Assembly: GCF_016920785.2 (NCBI RefSeq)
Contig: NW_024609837.1
Span: 42,844,745-42,908,744 of the forward strand
Source of the DNA: Ixodes scapularis
Lineage: Eukaryota > Arthropoda > Arachnida > Ixodida > Ixodidae
Reading direction: 5' to 3'
DNA: 64,000 nt
This document shows positions 10,201 to 19,150 of the stretch, piece by piece. Below the pieces are notes generated by a model that saw only the letters and a list, made by a program, of their open reading frames with translations, did no database searches and was not told the origin of the DNA. How positions within the stretch are numbered: the first letter of the stretch is position 1; each line of letters begins with the position of its first letter. A program made the position numbers and the translations under genes.

Positions 10201-11355
10201 TTTTTCACTGCGCTGCTTGAAGCGCACGCTGACATTAATTGTCCCCAGCGGCTGCAACCCTTCTCCTGACCATGTTCGCAGCGCGATGCTGGCGGGGTGA
10301 AGCGGTGGCAGATCACGGGGCCATGATTCCCGATACGTGTCTTCATTGATGATAGAATAGGCTGCCCCTGAATCCACCTCGAATAGCAGTGGCACGCCTT
10401 GTACGTCCAACAATACCATATGTTTCTGGGGTGCTCTCCTCACCCCTGTCATTGCATTTAGGTCATGCAAAATGCTGTCTTCCGTAATCGCGACATCGCG
10501 TGGCTCTTCTGAGGAGTCAAAAACGTGCAATCGTCTAGTTGCCTTTGATAAGCTGTTGCTGTTTTTCTTCTTGAAGCAGGCTTTTTCAACGTGACCGACT
10601 TTCTTGCAAAACCTGCACCTCGAGGTGCGTGACTCGCACGTTTCGGGATTGTGGAGTTCTTCGCAGCGGTAACAGGGTGTGCGCTGCCCTGGTGGAGCTG
10701 TTTGTGCGCGCGCGGTCTTGTTGACTTCGCTGAAGTCAGCTTTGATTTTCTTTTGATAGTCTTTCGCGTTTTCCGCCCGCACAGCGATATCGAATGCCTT
10801 GATGAACGTGAGGTCTTGTTCGGCAAACAATCTTTGTTGCAGATTGTCGTCTTGCAGTCCGCAGACAAAACGATCACGTAGCATTACGTCGATGGGTAGC
10901 ATCGTTGATCTCAGATCGGGCCGAACGGTAGGAGTTGCAGTCGCACTCACCCCTGTGGATTCCGACGCTGGAACCCTAGGAGGCTGGGCCGGTAACGTGC
11001 CGAAGTTGCAATCTGCCGCGAGAGCTTTTAACGCTGCTACGTAGGCGGCTACTGTTTCGTGCGGCAGTTGGTCCCGGCGCTGAAACTTGCAGCGACTGAA
11101 CAGCTCCGACGGGCGGGGATCGTAGTGGGCACGCAGCAGACTGACGATTTCTTCGAATGAGTGGTCGCTCGGTGTCCCCGGTGCCACTAATGCCTTGACG
11201 GTTTCGAATGTGTTCGGTCCACATAGCGTCAGCAAGATAGCGCGCTTCTTGCCGCCGTCGGCGATACCGTTAGCTTGGAAGTAGAAATCCAGTCGCTCTG
11301 CCCAAGACGACCATCCCTTGCCGGAGAATTCCTCCACGGAGCCGTGAGTCGCCAT
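7258..11355 (-). CDS. Gag-Pol polyprotein (single frame, 1365 aa)
   Basis: The polyprotein packages RNA, copies it and integrates the DNA. Gag covers about residues 1-270, with two zinc knuckles: CYRCEELHNPETC (228-240) and CRFCKKVGHVEKAC (247-260). Aspartic protease has DSG at 328-330. Reverse transcriptase covers about 460-640, with catalytic D548 and YLDD at 608-611. RNase H has D757 (CDAS), E799 and D824. Integrase has a zinc site H976, H979, C1009, C1012 and the DD35E triad D1040, D1094, E1130. The C-terminal tail is proline/alanine-rich with a 'VAAEE' repeat. No stop, frameshift or missing catalytic residue is visible. Gag and pol share one frame, so no programmed frameshift is needed. 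The ATG at 11355 follows the primer site by about 40 nt. Confidence 0.96.
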   Translation of the reverse strand: MATHGSVEEFSGKGWSSWAERLDFYFQANGIADGGKKRAILLTLCGPNTFETVKALVAPGTPSDHSFEEIVSLLRAHYDPRPSELFSRCKFQRRDQLPHETVAAYVAALKALAADCNFGTLPAQPPRVPASESTGVSATATPTVRPDLRSTMLPIDVMLRDRFVCGLQDDNLQQRLFAEQDLTFIKAFDIAVRAENAKDYQKKIKADFSEVNKTARAQTAPPGQRTPCYRCEELHNPETCESRTSRCRFCKKVGHVEKACFKKKNSNSLSKATRRLHVFDSSEEPRDVAITEDSILHDLNAMTGVRRAPQKHMVLLDVQGVPLLFEVDSGAAYSIINEDTYRESWPRDLPPLHPASIALRTWSGEGLQPLGTINVSVRFKQRSEKLPLLIMSGPGCNLLGRNWFAPLGISLSGIHQVLHEQSLVVILERHSAVFDGNLNGFKGPAVTLELHEGAQPKFLKSRTVPFALRPAVEAELQRLTDQEVIEPAQHSEWATPVVVVRKKDGSIRLCGDYRSTVNAVAQAASYPLPTVTEVLAKLRGGRIFSTIDLTQAYQQLKVTDDTAKTLTINTVKGLYRVNRLPFGVSAAPAIFQRCMDTTLAGISGISAYLDDIIVAGSTQEEHNHRLGIVLSRLENIGLRANRKKCFFGVPEVTFLGFKINSAGIHPTDDKLKAIRDLPEPTSKTTLQSFLGMLAFYDRFLENRATVAKDLYTLLEKNRPWSWEAPHKRAFRKLKELILQRTTLVHYDESRPLLLSCDASPYGVGAVLAQLDSAGREAPIAFASRTLGDAERNYSQLDKEGLAIIYWAIHFHQYIAGRHTIIATDHQPLLGILGPQKPVPQVLSPRMMRWCVKLAAYDYELVYRPGRRHQNADALSRLPLHDREDEPCPPGDVLMIEALPVSPLTAKRIAKMTLQDPTLSHIFKALQQGTLDRLRGEEFAPYKKKVTELSTQRGCVIWGSRVVIPTQARTEAMDLLHAGHKGIVSMKTSARSYLWWPAIDKDIEHAVEACRICQESRRIPMRAALPNWEHASQPWHTIHLDFAGPMEGHMFLVVVDSYTKWLEVRAMTSATSTAVIRELRAIFATFGLPRKVVSDNGSVFVSREVLDFYQRNSVEPVTSAPYHPATNGQAERMVFELKQALQKDKVGSLLVRLARFLYKQHTTVTSSTGKTPALLMFGRELASNISRVTPEPETCNKGESEKGREVTTPSRRFVEGQPVFAINFRGKPRWLEGTLLKQLGLRSWLLQTPFGEIRRHVDHIRRRLSGVTPPTSGPHSLLARGLCETMPPAPWFTAAAAEASPATPTVAAEEPPARLPAQHPTVAAEELPPLLPVQSPEGAAPDVPVQVDRRTSSRARRPPSRYGHSI

Positions 11356-11392
11356 GCTTCCCTGGCTTTACCGTCGTAGAGTTCGTGCCGTT

Positions 11393-11404
11393 TCCTCGTC
11401 GCCA
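11393..11404 (-). promoter_or_regulatory. Primer-binding site, tRNA-Ser(GCU) type
   Basis: Two bases after the 5' LTR the element reads TGGCGACGAGGA. This is complementary to the 3' end (including CCA) of arthropod tRNA-Ser(GCU) as I recall it. The match is 12 nt and should be checked against the host tRNA. Confidence 0.6.
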
Positions 11405-11406
11405 AT

Positions 11407-11568
11407 TGTTATATTCATCACGTTCTTTATTGCTACGGAACGGGCAGGACCGGTATGGCGCCCAGATCAGTTCCTAGTGCTCGCTGCCTCGCGCTTGCCC
11501 TTGCTCGAGAGCATGGCTCGCGCTGCCCGGTTTGTGTGGGCGACAGCTTGGTTGCTAGGTACGCAACA
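11407..11568 (-). repeat. 5' LTR (162 bp) of the Ty3/gypsy element
   Basis: Identical to the 3' LTR over 162 bp. It should hold the element's promoter, directing transcription antisense to the HCN gene. Confidence 0.93.
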
Positions 11569-11724
11569 GATGAACTGCTAGCAGTTGAATGTAAACACCG
11601 GAAACGTTCCCGTTGTACGTTGGAGGCAACTTACTTTGTTCCAACGTTGCCGTGTCCTTTACCTTTCTCCTACTTAAATATAGCCACCCTTCAGCATAAT
11701 GATCTGGTAAACAATGTTTTGTAG

Positions 11725-11968
11725 GACGTAATCAACTACAACTGCCGATCCCTGGTGGCGTCGGTGCCGTTCTTCGCCAACGCGGACCCCAACTTCGTCA
11801 ACGACGTTGTAACCAAGCTAAAGTACGAGGTCTTCCAGCCAGGCGACGTCATCATCAAGGAGGGGACGCTTGGGACCAAGATGTACTTCATCCAGGAAGG
11901 CATCGTGGATATTGTGATGAGCAACGGAGACGTAGCTACCAGTCTTTCGGACGGGTCCTATTTTGGAG
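11725..11968 (+). CDS. HCN: HCN channel, C-linker end and first part of the cNMP-binding domain
   Basis: The exon starts in phase 0 after TTTGTAG (DVINYNCRSLVASVPFFAN), completes the C-linker and enters the cyclic-nucleotide-binding beta roll: VFQPGDVIIKEG, KMYFIQEGIVDIV, TSLSDGSYFG. It ends after 81 codons plus one base at donor GTGAGC (11969). The split glutamate codon (G + AG) restores the FGEICLL motif with the next exon. It lies 151 bp downstream of the retrotransposon's target duplication, and the splice acceptor appears intact. Confidence 0.96.
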
Positions 11969-12737
11969 GTGAGCCTGCTATTATTTTTTATAGCCTGTCG
12001 CAACTTAAGAACTAGACATAGGGTCCTTTCCGTGACGTCAGAAAGTCGGTGCGTTCGCACCGAGTGGCATCGTTTTGTTTCGGGTGCGGAGCCATTCCCG
12101 CTGTTTTTATGGTGCAACGGACTAGGTCTGTGGCTCTCGTGAAACGCGGGGTTTGAGATAAGGATGCTAATACTACTCGAACCGTTTCTTGGGTAATGTC
12201 TGCGCTATCCGACATAGTGTCGCAGTGCATGACAAACCAGAGACGTGTCGCCATGAATGATTAAAGGTTCACTTACGTTTCGGTGACATTCGACGTCACC
12301 GGCTGTGTGACCGCAACTGGCCAGCAAGTGGTGCCCTCCAAACATGTGTATAGATTGAATGCTTTGGAAAGAGTAAAGGTTGGTGTTGCTCGTCAGCTGT
12401 TGTGATGTCTTGGTCTTGCCCGTGGCGATGTCTTGCCCGTCACGATGTTCGAGCCGTAAGGTCTACCGTCTCTCCATAAGGCTTAGCAAAAGCCTCCCGT
12501 TTGTGTGTGTTTGTAGTTGTTGTTGGCCAACACGTCTAATCTTAAAAGGAGCCTCTTACAAGGATCAGAGTGGCAGAAGACGCTGCGCTATGAGATAGCT
12601 TCTAAGGAATGCCTCAAGGGCTTCCAGAAAGCTCCTTCCAAGCTGTCTCTACCAGCTTCATACATTGTGTACTTTGTCAACACTGGTATAGCCCCGAATC
12701 TATGTGACGAGCCATTGTTTTTTCCTCCTCTGTGCAG
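11969..12737 (+). other. HCN intron within the cNMP-binding domain
   Basis: An intron of 769 bp ending in CTGTGCAG. It contains a CRE-like TGACGTCA near 12034 and a small perfect palindrome CGGTGCGTTCGCACCG just after it. Nothing else is supported. Confidence 0.7.
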
Positions 12738-13246
12738 AGATCTGCCTGCTGACCAACGCCCGGCGTGTGGCCAGCGTGCGCGCCGAGACCTACTGCAACC
12801 TCTTCTCCCTGTCCGTGGAGCACTTCAACGCCGTGCTCGACGTGTACCCGGTGATGCGGCGCACCATGGAGTCCATCGCTGCCGAGCGGCTCAACAAGAT
12901 CGGCAAGAACCCGGACATCGTGTGCCAGCGAGAGGACCTGCGAGTCGACCTGAACACCGTCACCGCCCTCCTCCAGTCCGCCCAGTCCGCGCACGACGAA
13001 GAAGACGACGACGAAGACGTCGGCAAGGACGGACGGGTGAGGGGCGGCGACCGGCGGAAGTACAGTCACCTCTTGGGCGTCGGCCATCGGGGTGCCATCC
13101 CGAGGCCCAAGTCCGAGAGCTGCTTCCACCGCATGTTCGACATGGCCAGCGGGGCGGCGGCGCAGACGGCGCTGCCGCGCTCGGGCACTTTCTACGAGAG
13201 CCTCACCGGGGGTATGGGTTCGCAGGGCAACCTGCAAGAGGACTAG
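12738..13246 (+). CDS. HCN: HCN channel, last exon: ligand-binding pocket and C-terminal tail
   Basis: The exon begins with AG, completing Glu of FGEICLL. The phosphate-binding cassette reads EICLLTNARRVASVRAE; the conserved Arg that contacts the cyclic phosphate is present. Valine follows RR where vertebrate HCNs have Thr, a substitution shared with insect Ih as I recall it. The C-helix (VYPVMRRTMESIAAERLNKIGKNP) follows. The tail of about 100 residues has an acidic run (DEEDDDED) and ends GNLQED before TAG at 13244-13246. The vertebrate C-terminal SNL motif that binds TRIP8b is absent. GC content and codon use here are far higher than in the flanking introns. Confidence 0.94.
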
Positions 13247-13575
13247 GGCCATCACGGGATACGCGGCGTCGTTTCTGCGGTTCGAATAGAGAGACACTGG
13301 ATTCGGCATAGAGTTAATATAATAATCTAGAGGGAAAGGTTCCACGCATTGGGGCCGCTTGGGAACGGCGGGGTATGAACGCAGACATCGGCGGTCCCAG
13401 ATATGGCGGTGCAGATAGGCCTATATTGCTGGCGACGCCTTAATATGCACAAAGAAGCAGCAAAACATCACCTGTAAGGTCTGCATTTGTTCTTTGCCAG
13501 CTTACTTTGCAAAAACAAAACAAAAAAACAACCAGAATCACGTATTTGATAAAACTAAATAAAGTTGACAAGCGC
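13247..13575 (+). other. Probable HCN 3' UTR with AATAAA
   Basis: Sequence after the HCN stop codon. AATAAA at 13558-13563 is the first good polyadenylation signal, giving a 3' UTR of roughly 330 nt. No transcript evidence is available. Confidence 0.5.
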
Positions 13576-16500
13576 TCGAGCTAACTTATCCCGGCAAAAC
13601 AAAACAAACACGCCTAACCTTTCGTCTGCTTTTCTTCTCCGCTCTTGCGTCGCTCTCTTTTTCCTTCTTTCTCTCGGGACCGCCGATGTCAGCGCCCAGG
13701 ATTGGCCGCGTTCTACTCCAGTCTTCACCCCCAGGGATTCGGGGCCTTCGGGGGATCAGCCATTTTCGATCCCCCATGTCAAATATGACATTTTGGACAC
13801 TTTATTCTGAATCTATCATTTTAAAACCGCCATTCTGAATCCAGCTAGTAAGGTGCGCGGCTACCGGCGATGTTTTCAAGAAGACAGTACTGGGTGTAAG
13901 GTATTATAAGACCGCTGGGGACCTAAGCCTCTGTATGGGTACCATTCACAGCTTGCACTGGCGTCACGTCAGCGGCCATTGTGATTGTCATGATCCCAAG
14001 TGCGTACTTTCTAAAGCAATCATTTCGCACTATCGAAATTGCTTCTCTTGCAACAAGTAGAAATTAACACCATCAGGATACGATAATATCATGTGCAAGC
14101 CATGTACGGATTTGCTGCTGGAACGCTAGCCGCGCCATTGGACACGACTAGCGTTCCGGAGGTCAATACGAGGCGGTTGTTTACGTCAACGTCGTTCTAC
14201 ATCGCCGTCAACGATGGGTTAGGTTGTATGTCTACAGTTAGGTCGGTCACACACATTAGATATCGGTGATCAGTGATCGGCATCGCTATCTTAAAATATT
14301 AGGATAATATCCCATAATTATCATACCAGGAATCCCACGTCGATTTGTCACTAAGTTGAGAGCACAAAAATATATCATCCGGTGTTCCGAAAGAATCCAG
14401 TGGCTCTATATTAAACCGAGGTTATCTTGAAGATTTTCACGATGATCTTGGTGGAACAAGGGGAAGAGCTGAGACAAAGGATTTAATCTGATCAAGGAAG
14501 GGTTGAACCGAAACAAAATATTTCCTGTCTCATAGCGACTCATGCTGCGAAATCAACCACAGTATTATAAAATAATTGTTAAACTTTTATTGTTGATAGT
14601 GTAACGTGACCTCGTTCGCAATCTTGACTCCCCAACAAAAAAAAAGGAAGGAAACTTAGGAAGAAAAAATAAATTAGAAACACGCGAAACAGATTTGTTT
14701 TAATGATGACTCTATCAGTTGCCATGAAATTCTTGAAATCATGCGTCAGTTACTCTTAACTTAAATTCTGCCGCGTCATTCGAAGCAGATGTGGATACCA
14801 GGAAAGAACACTTCACCTGTCGTCGTACAAACACTGAAGCTACGGATGACGCATCGCGGAAAAACGATTCGTTCACTCAGGACGGACCTCGGCTCTCCCC
14901 CGGAACCAATGAACGACGCCCGTCCCCACGCCCTGGGAGCAAAGTGGCCTTAAGTATGCGCCGCCGCGGACGGAACCAGACACCACATATCTCTCTCCAC
15001 GCACGACCAACCCGTGAACTCGATCACTCGAAGACACTGTCTTGCTCATGCAACATGCACTCTAAGAAATCTGGAACGTCGACCTTGCCGCACAGCACCT
15101 GGTACAGCCAATGGCTGGAATCTATACGGAGAAAGTCTGGCGAATGACCGCCGCGACTGGCCCTCTCAAGTGCTCTGCGGGAAAGTAGACGCTTTGGGTG
15201 TTTTGGGGTGTGCCCCACGCGCTCCGATTGCAACGCGGTGTCACCCTTGTTCGTCTGCACACTGTCATGTTCCCTTCCTAAAGTTGACTGCAGGACGATC
15301 TCGAACCGTCTCCTCCCGATGCCCAGCCGAGGTCGAAGCAATCAATCAACCGATGATCCAATCAGCGCCCGTCATTTGTGTCCGCAGTCCCCGCCCTCCT
15401 TCGAGGTTCCGACCAATCAGTTGCTGAGCGGTCGGCGGAGGTGATGCCGTGAGTCCATCGCGGACACCTTCGTAGAAGCCATTCCAGACGACGATCCGTT
15501 GCAGCTCTGCGTTTTGATTTCCTGCCAAACGCCTTGGCCAGACCATATGAAGCCGCCACTACCCAGTGCAATCCAATCCTCAACCAGCAAATGTTCCTAA
15601 AAATCCTACAGATAACGTCAAATGGTTCGCTCTTTAAACAAAGTGTTTTTTTTTTTTTTTGTTTTGTTTTGTTTTTTTTGTCGGGGAAGATTTGATGCTA
15701 GAGATTGTGTATCTGTTTAACTGATAACACGGCCATATTGGAGTTCTTATCACCTCCGTATTTTTACCGCAGTCTTCCTAAACCGTACCCTTACCGTAAC
15801 ACAACAGTATAACAACGTTTAGGATACGGTAATGGTGGTAATACTCTACCCGTACCGTAACTAAATTTTGTTTCGCGAGCATTTATACAACGCATTTAGT
15901 CAAAAGCATTCGAAAAAAGAAATTTTCGTTCCTTTTGTGTTTAAGCTGAAGCCATTAAACAGGGTTAAACGCAATCCTGGATGACACTGAAGTAACGGCA
16001 GAGAAATTAAGTACCGTACGGCATCCTTCATCTGGAGTGGCTTCGTAACCTGATCCCTAAAAGCGTAACCCGCGAAACGCGCTCTGTTCGGTGGTTTTCG
16101 CTATTTGTGTTTGTATATCTTCAAAAAGAAAAAATTGACAAAGGAAAAAAAAAAAGACTCGGCATGACTCGCTACGGCTGGAATTTATAAAGTGAAACTA
16201 ATCGTCGGCAACGGTGAAAAAAGGGCTGTGGTTTCGTGCGTCTCACAAACTCTGATGATACTAAATGACACTTTCGGTTCGCGATGCTTAATTTGGAACT
16301 CATGTCGAGTATGTTAACACTGGATACTGCCATAACAGGTGAAGCCTAAAAAGTGGCTACAGCTAAGCCGTAAACTTCCCGGTTTTAACCGAAAAACGCC
16401 GACAAACACGCGTCGGTGTCAAAAATACGAAATCGGTTACCATTTTGTTCAAACACCTGAGGCTGGGTGAGAAAACCTTGAAACAACCAAAAGTAGAAGA

Positions 16501-18979
16501 AACAGGGAAAGAAATCAGTCAAACGACGTCTTCTTTTCATGTCTCTTCTACCTTCTCACTCAGTCTCAGGTGGTTTAACAAAATGGTAAACCTACACCAA
16601 CTCACCTGCGCCCTCACTTCGTTGCCGATTTCTTTAGATGTTTGGCCCTAGCTAGGAATGTTTTTGTCAGAACCCTCCCCTCTTAGACTAGAATTATTCG
16701 CTTTTCGTGAGTTGTTTTCACGGACAATAGCCGTTTTTAGCATCCGCCCAAAACAGATCACCGAAATACATCGCAATATCTTAAAAATAAATACAAACCG
16801 ATTTCCCTGATAAATAAAAATCGCGAAGTCTACGGCCTAAGAATAACGCGTGTAATGTCTCCATGTTCCTTTCCAGAGCGAACGAACACACAAATGACGT
16901 GTTAGGATCTTATCGTTTGATTAGATGGAAGGCACTGCCCTCATTTCACCGATAAACGCCGGATTCTAGACTAATACAATTTCCCTTCCTTGTCATTGAG
17001 AACATCGAAAACTGCACGCAACTTTTTGACTAGGAGCATGACTGTCGCATTCTGTACCCTTTTGCACGCTCGTTACACGAGAACGACACCCAACAGCCCT
17101 TCGGCACACAGCCACACTAACCATCATGCATCGCCATCGTCATTAAGTTTAATGTTAAGAAAGAGAAAAGAAGGAAGTAAAGATAGTGAGAAATGTTCGA
17201 AAATCGCGAGTAAAGGTTGACCTTCGCGACCATTATAACAACCGCGCACAATAGCTTCCCTCGCCCAAAACTATAACAAGACACGTCATTCGTTGCATCG
17301 CTCTTAAGAAGAAAAAACGACAACAAAACAGAATACTGGAAAAACAACGGTACATTTCCAAGGATCTGTTCCCAGTAAGAAAACAGTCGGCCAAAATTTT
17401 CCACAGAAGTGGGGAAAAACGATTTGTTGGTATGGCACTTCGCCGCCACTAACAAGCGACAAGGACGAACATGTTCGTCGAAACGAGTTGTCAAATGACG
17501 TGGCGGAGTCGTCAGACATTTGGTTTTCGTCGTGTCTGCGAGAAGAGTTGGCCAACTGTTTGAGACTACTAGAGCGTGAGGTTCACGGTTAAACTATAAG
17601 CAACACTCGCAATAATAGAATCAAAGTAAAAGGTAATAAAAAAATGGCTTTGGTTGTACATTGCACCCTTAGTTACCGGTGTCCGAGAGGCCAAAAGGGA
17701 CCATAGAATGGTAAATTTATTATTATTACTTACTTTGGCTACTTATTCATCAGAGAAATCCCGCCGTGTTCATGGTACAAAAACGTGTATTCGTCTCGAG
17801 CAGAAAAAATTCGCATTGGCGAGGGTTACATTTGTTTTGTTATTGGCTACCATAAAGGCCCAGAATAGCAAAATAAGAAACAAGGTAGCCTGCAGTTAAT
17901 GGCCTCCTGTGTCATTGGATGCATTACCAGGACGTAAGATGGCGTCATCATGACGCAACTTTATAATGGGAGAGTAATTATTCAGTTTTACACCTACAGC
18001 TTTCGCTTTGCGGTCCGAAACAGCGTGCTGGCGTACCTCAATGTACACGGATGACGATAAATCTCTAAAGCTTTCAGCAAACTTGCACCGAGGTATGAAC
18101 ATGTTTGATGCAATCCATTTAACATTTTGTCACGCTGTATAACGAATACTTGTATAACGAACAAATGCATAACATCAAGAAAACTATTTGGAAATTTAAA
18201 AGGCTCAAAGTAGCAGGTCTGCGCGAGCTACTTGGGGTTTGTGTAGGATATTTTTTAATGACGGAATACGTGAATCATAGAAATTTCAGTAAACTGTGCA
18301 GAGGTTACATATTAGAAAACGTTTATGTCACGCAGTGTGAGGGATGTGTTAAACTGTTGAGGTACTCTTCGAGAGGACGCTACCCAACCCGTTTCTAAAC
18401 GTTTGTTAAGTTAGGATAACACGGGTGCATAAACTCATCAACTCGGTGTAGATAACGATAAAATTTCAAATAATAACTGTTTGAGAATACGGTCCGTAAG
18501 GATACTTCTACATTTCAAATAGCTGTCGAAAAGGACATCAAGGTAAGAATCAAAGAACACTAAAAACAGGATGAACTAGGAAAGAAATATCATTTTCGTA
18601 TTCCTCTACAATGCTTCCATACCCCATACCCTACCTCGCATGTGTTATTTCGCCATCAGCGTCGCGAACACTGCTGCTCTTCCATGTCTCATTCCGGGGG
18701 GTATGAAATCGCAGTTCAGCAAGCCTACAGGAGAAAAGTCCACATCCACGCAGAAAGGATTGCGACAATCACTTGAAACTCTAATCTAAATTTTCTCAAT
18801 TTCGTTGCAATGAACAAAATCGCGTCTCAAGGAGTGTGAGAAATGTACATATAACAACACACCAAAAAGAATCTGACACAGGTTCCAAACAAGAGCTAGA
18901 TATTCAATGAGCGCTGAATAAAATTTAGATATGGTTGCTTCAGTAGACTCAAATACCCACACAACTGACTTTGACTCTA
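13576..18979. other. Intergenic stretch, no gene recognised
   Basis: Mostly AT-rich with short spurious frames. A small hairpin (GGAACGCTAG / CTAGCGTTCC, 14120-14157) is present. A CpG-richer block at about 14790-15590 contains three CCAAT boxes (about 15108, 15358 and 15413) and several overlapping frames on both strands without protein similarity. That block could be a promoter or an old repeat. Confidence 0.4.
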
Positions 18980-19150
18980 GTGCGTTGCAAATCAAGAAGG
19001 TAGGACGAGAAAAAAGAAGACCGGGGAGGAGGAAGCAGATGGAGTGCTAAAGAGAGGAGGAGGTTTCCCCTTCTCTTCTCCAGCGTTGCGTCTGCTTCCT
19101 CCTCAGCAACCTTCCTTTCCCTCGCCCTACGTTCTTGAGCTGTAACTTAC
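18980..19150. repeat. Fold-back MITE-like palindrome
   Basis: The left arm from about 18984 (GTTGCAAATCAAGAAGGTAG ... GAGGAGGAAGCAGA) mirrors the right arm ending about 19146 (TCTGCTTCCTCCTC ... CCTACGTTCTTGAGCTGTAAC). The arms are about 75 bp, imperfect and purine-rich on one side. No coding capacity and no clear target-site duplication. Confidence 0.6.

Larger units (their letters stand above)
7080..11573 (-). mobile_element. Full-length Ty3/gypsy LTR retrotransposon, recent insertion
   Basis: The element runs from 7085 to 11568 (4484 bp) on the minus strand inside an HCN intron. It is flanked by the perfect 5-bp target duplication GATGA at 7080-7084 and 11569-11573. It has two 162-bp LTRs that are identical by eye, a primer-binding site beside the 5' LTR, a polypurine tract beside the 3' LTR and one unbroken gag-pol frame. 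No env frame is present. Domain order PR-RT-RNaseH-IN identifies Ty3/gypsy. The single frame and serine-tRNA-type primer suggest a mag-like lineage, which is inference. Identical LTRs imply very recent insertion, and the element may still be active. Confidence 0.95.

Noticed and set aside
12517..13311. Long plus and minus frames over the last HCN exon
   Set aside because: Out-of-frame shadows of a GC-rich coding exon; the HCN frame explains the region.
15014..15427. 137-codon plus-strand frame overlapping minus-strand frames
   Set aside because: Frames open on both strands because the block is GC-rich; composition shows no protein-like conservation pattern that I recognise.
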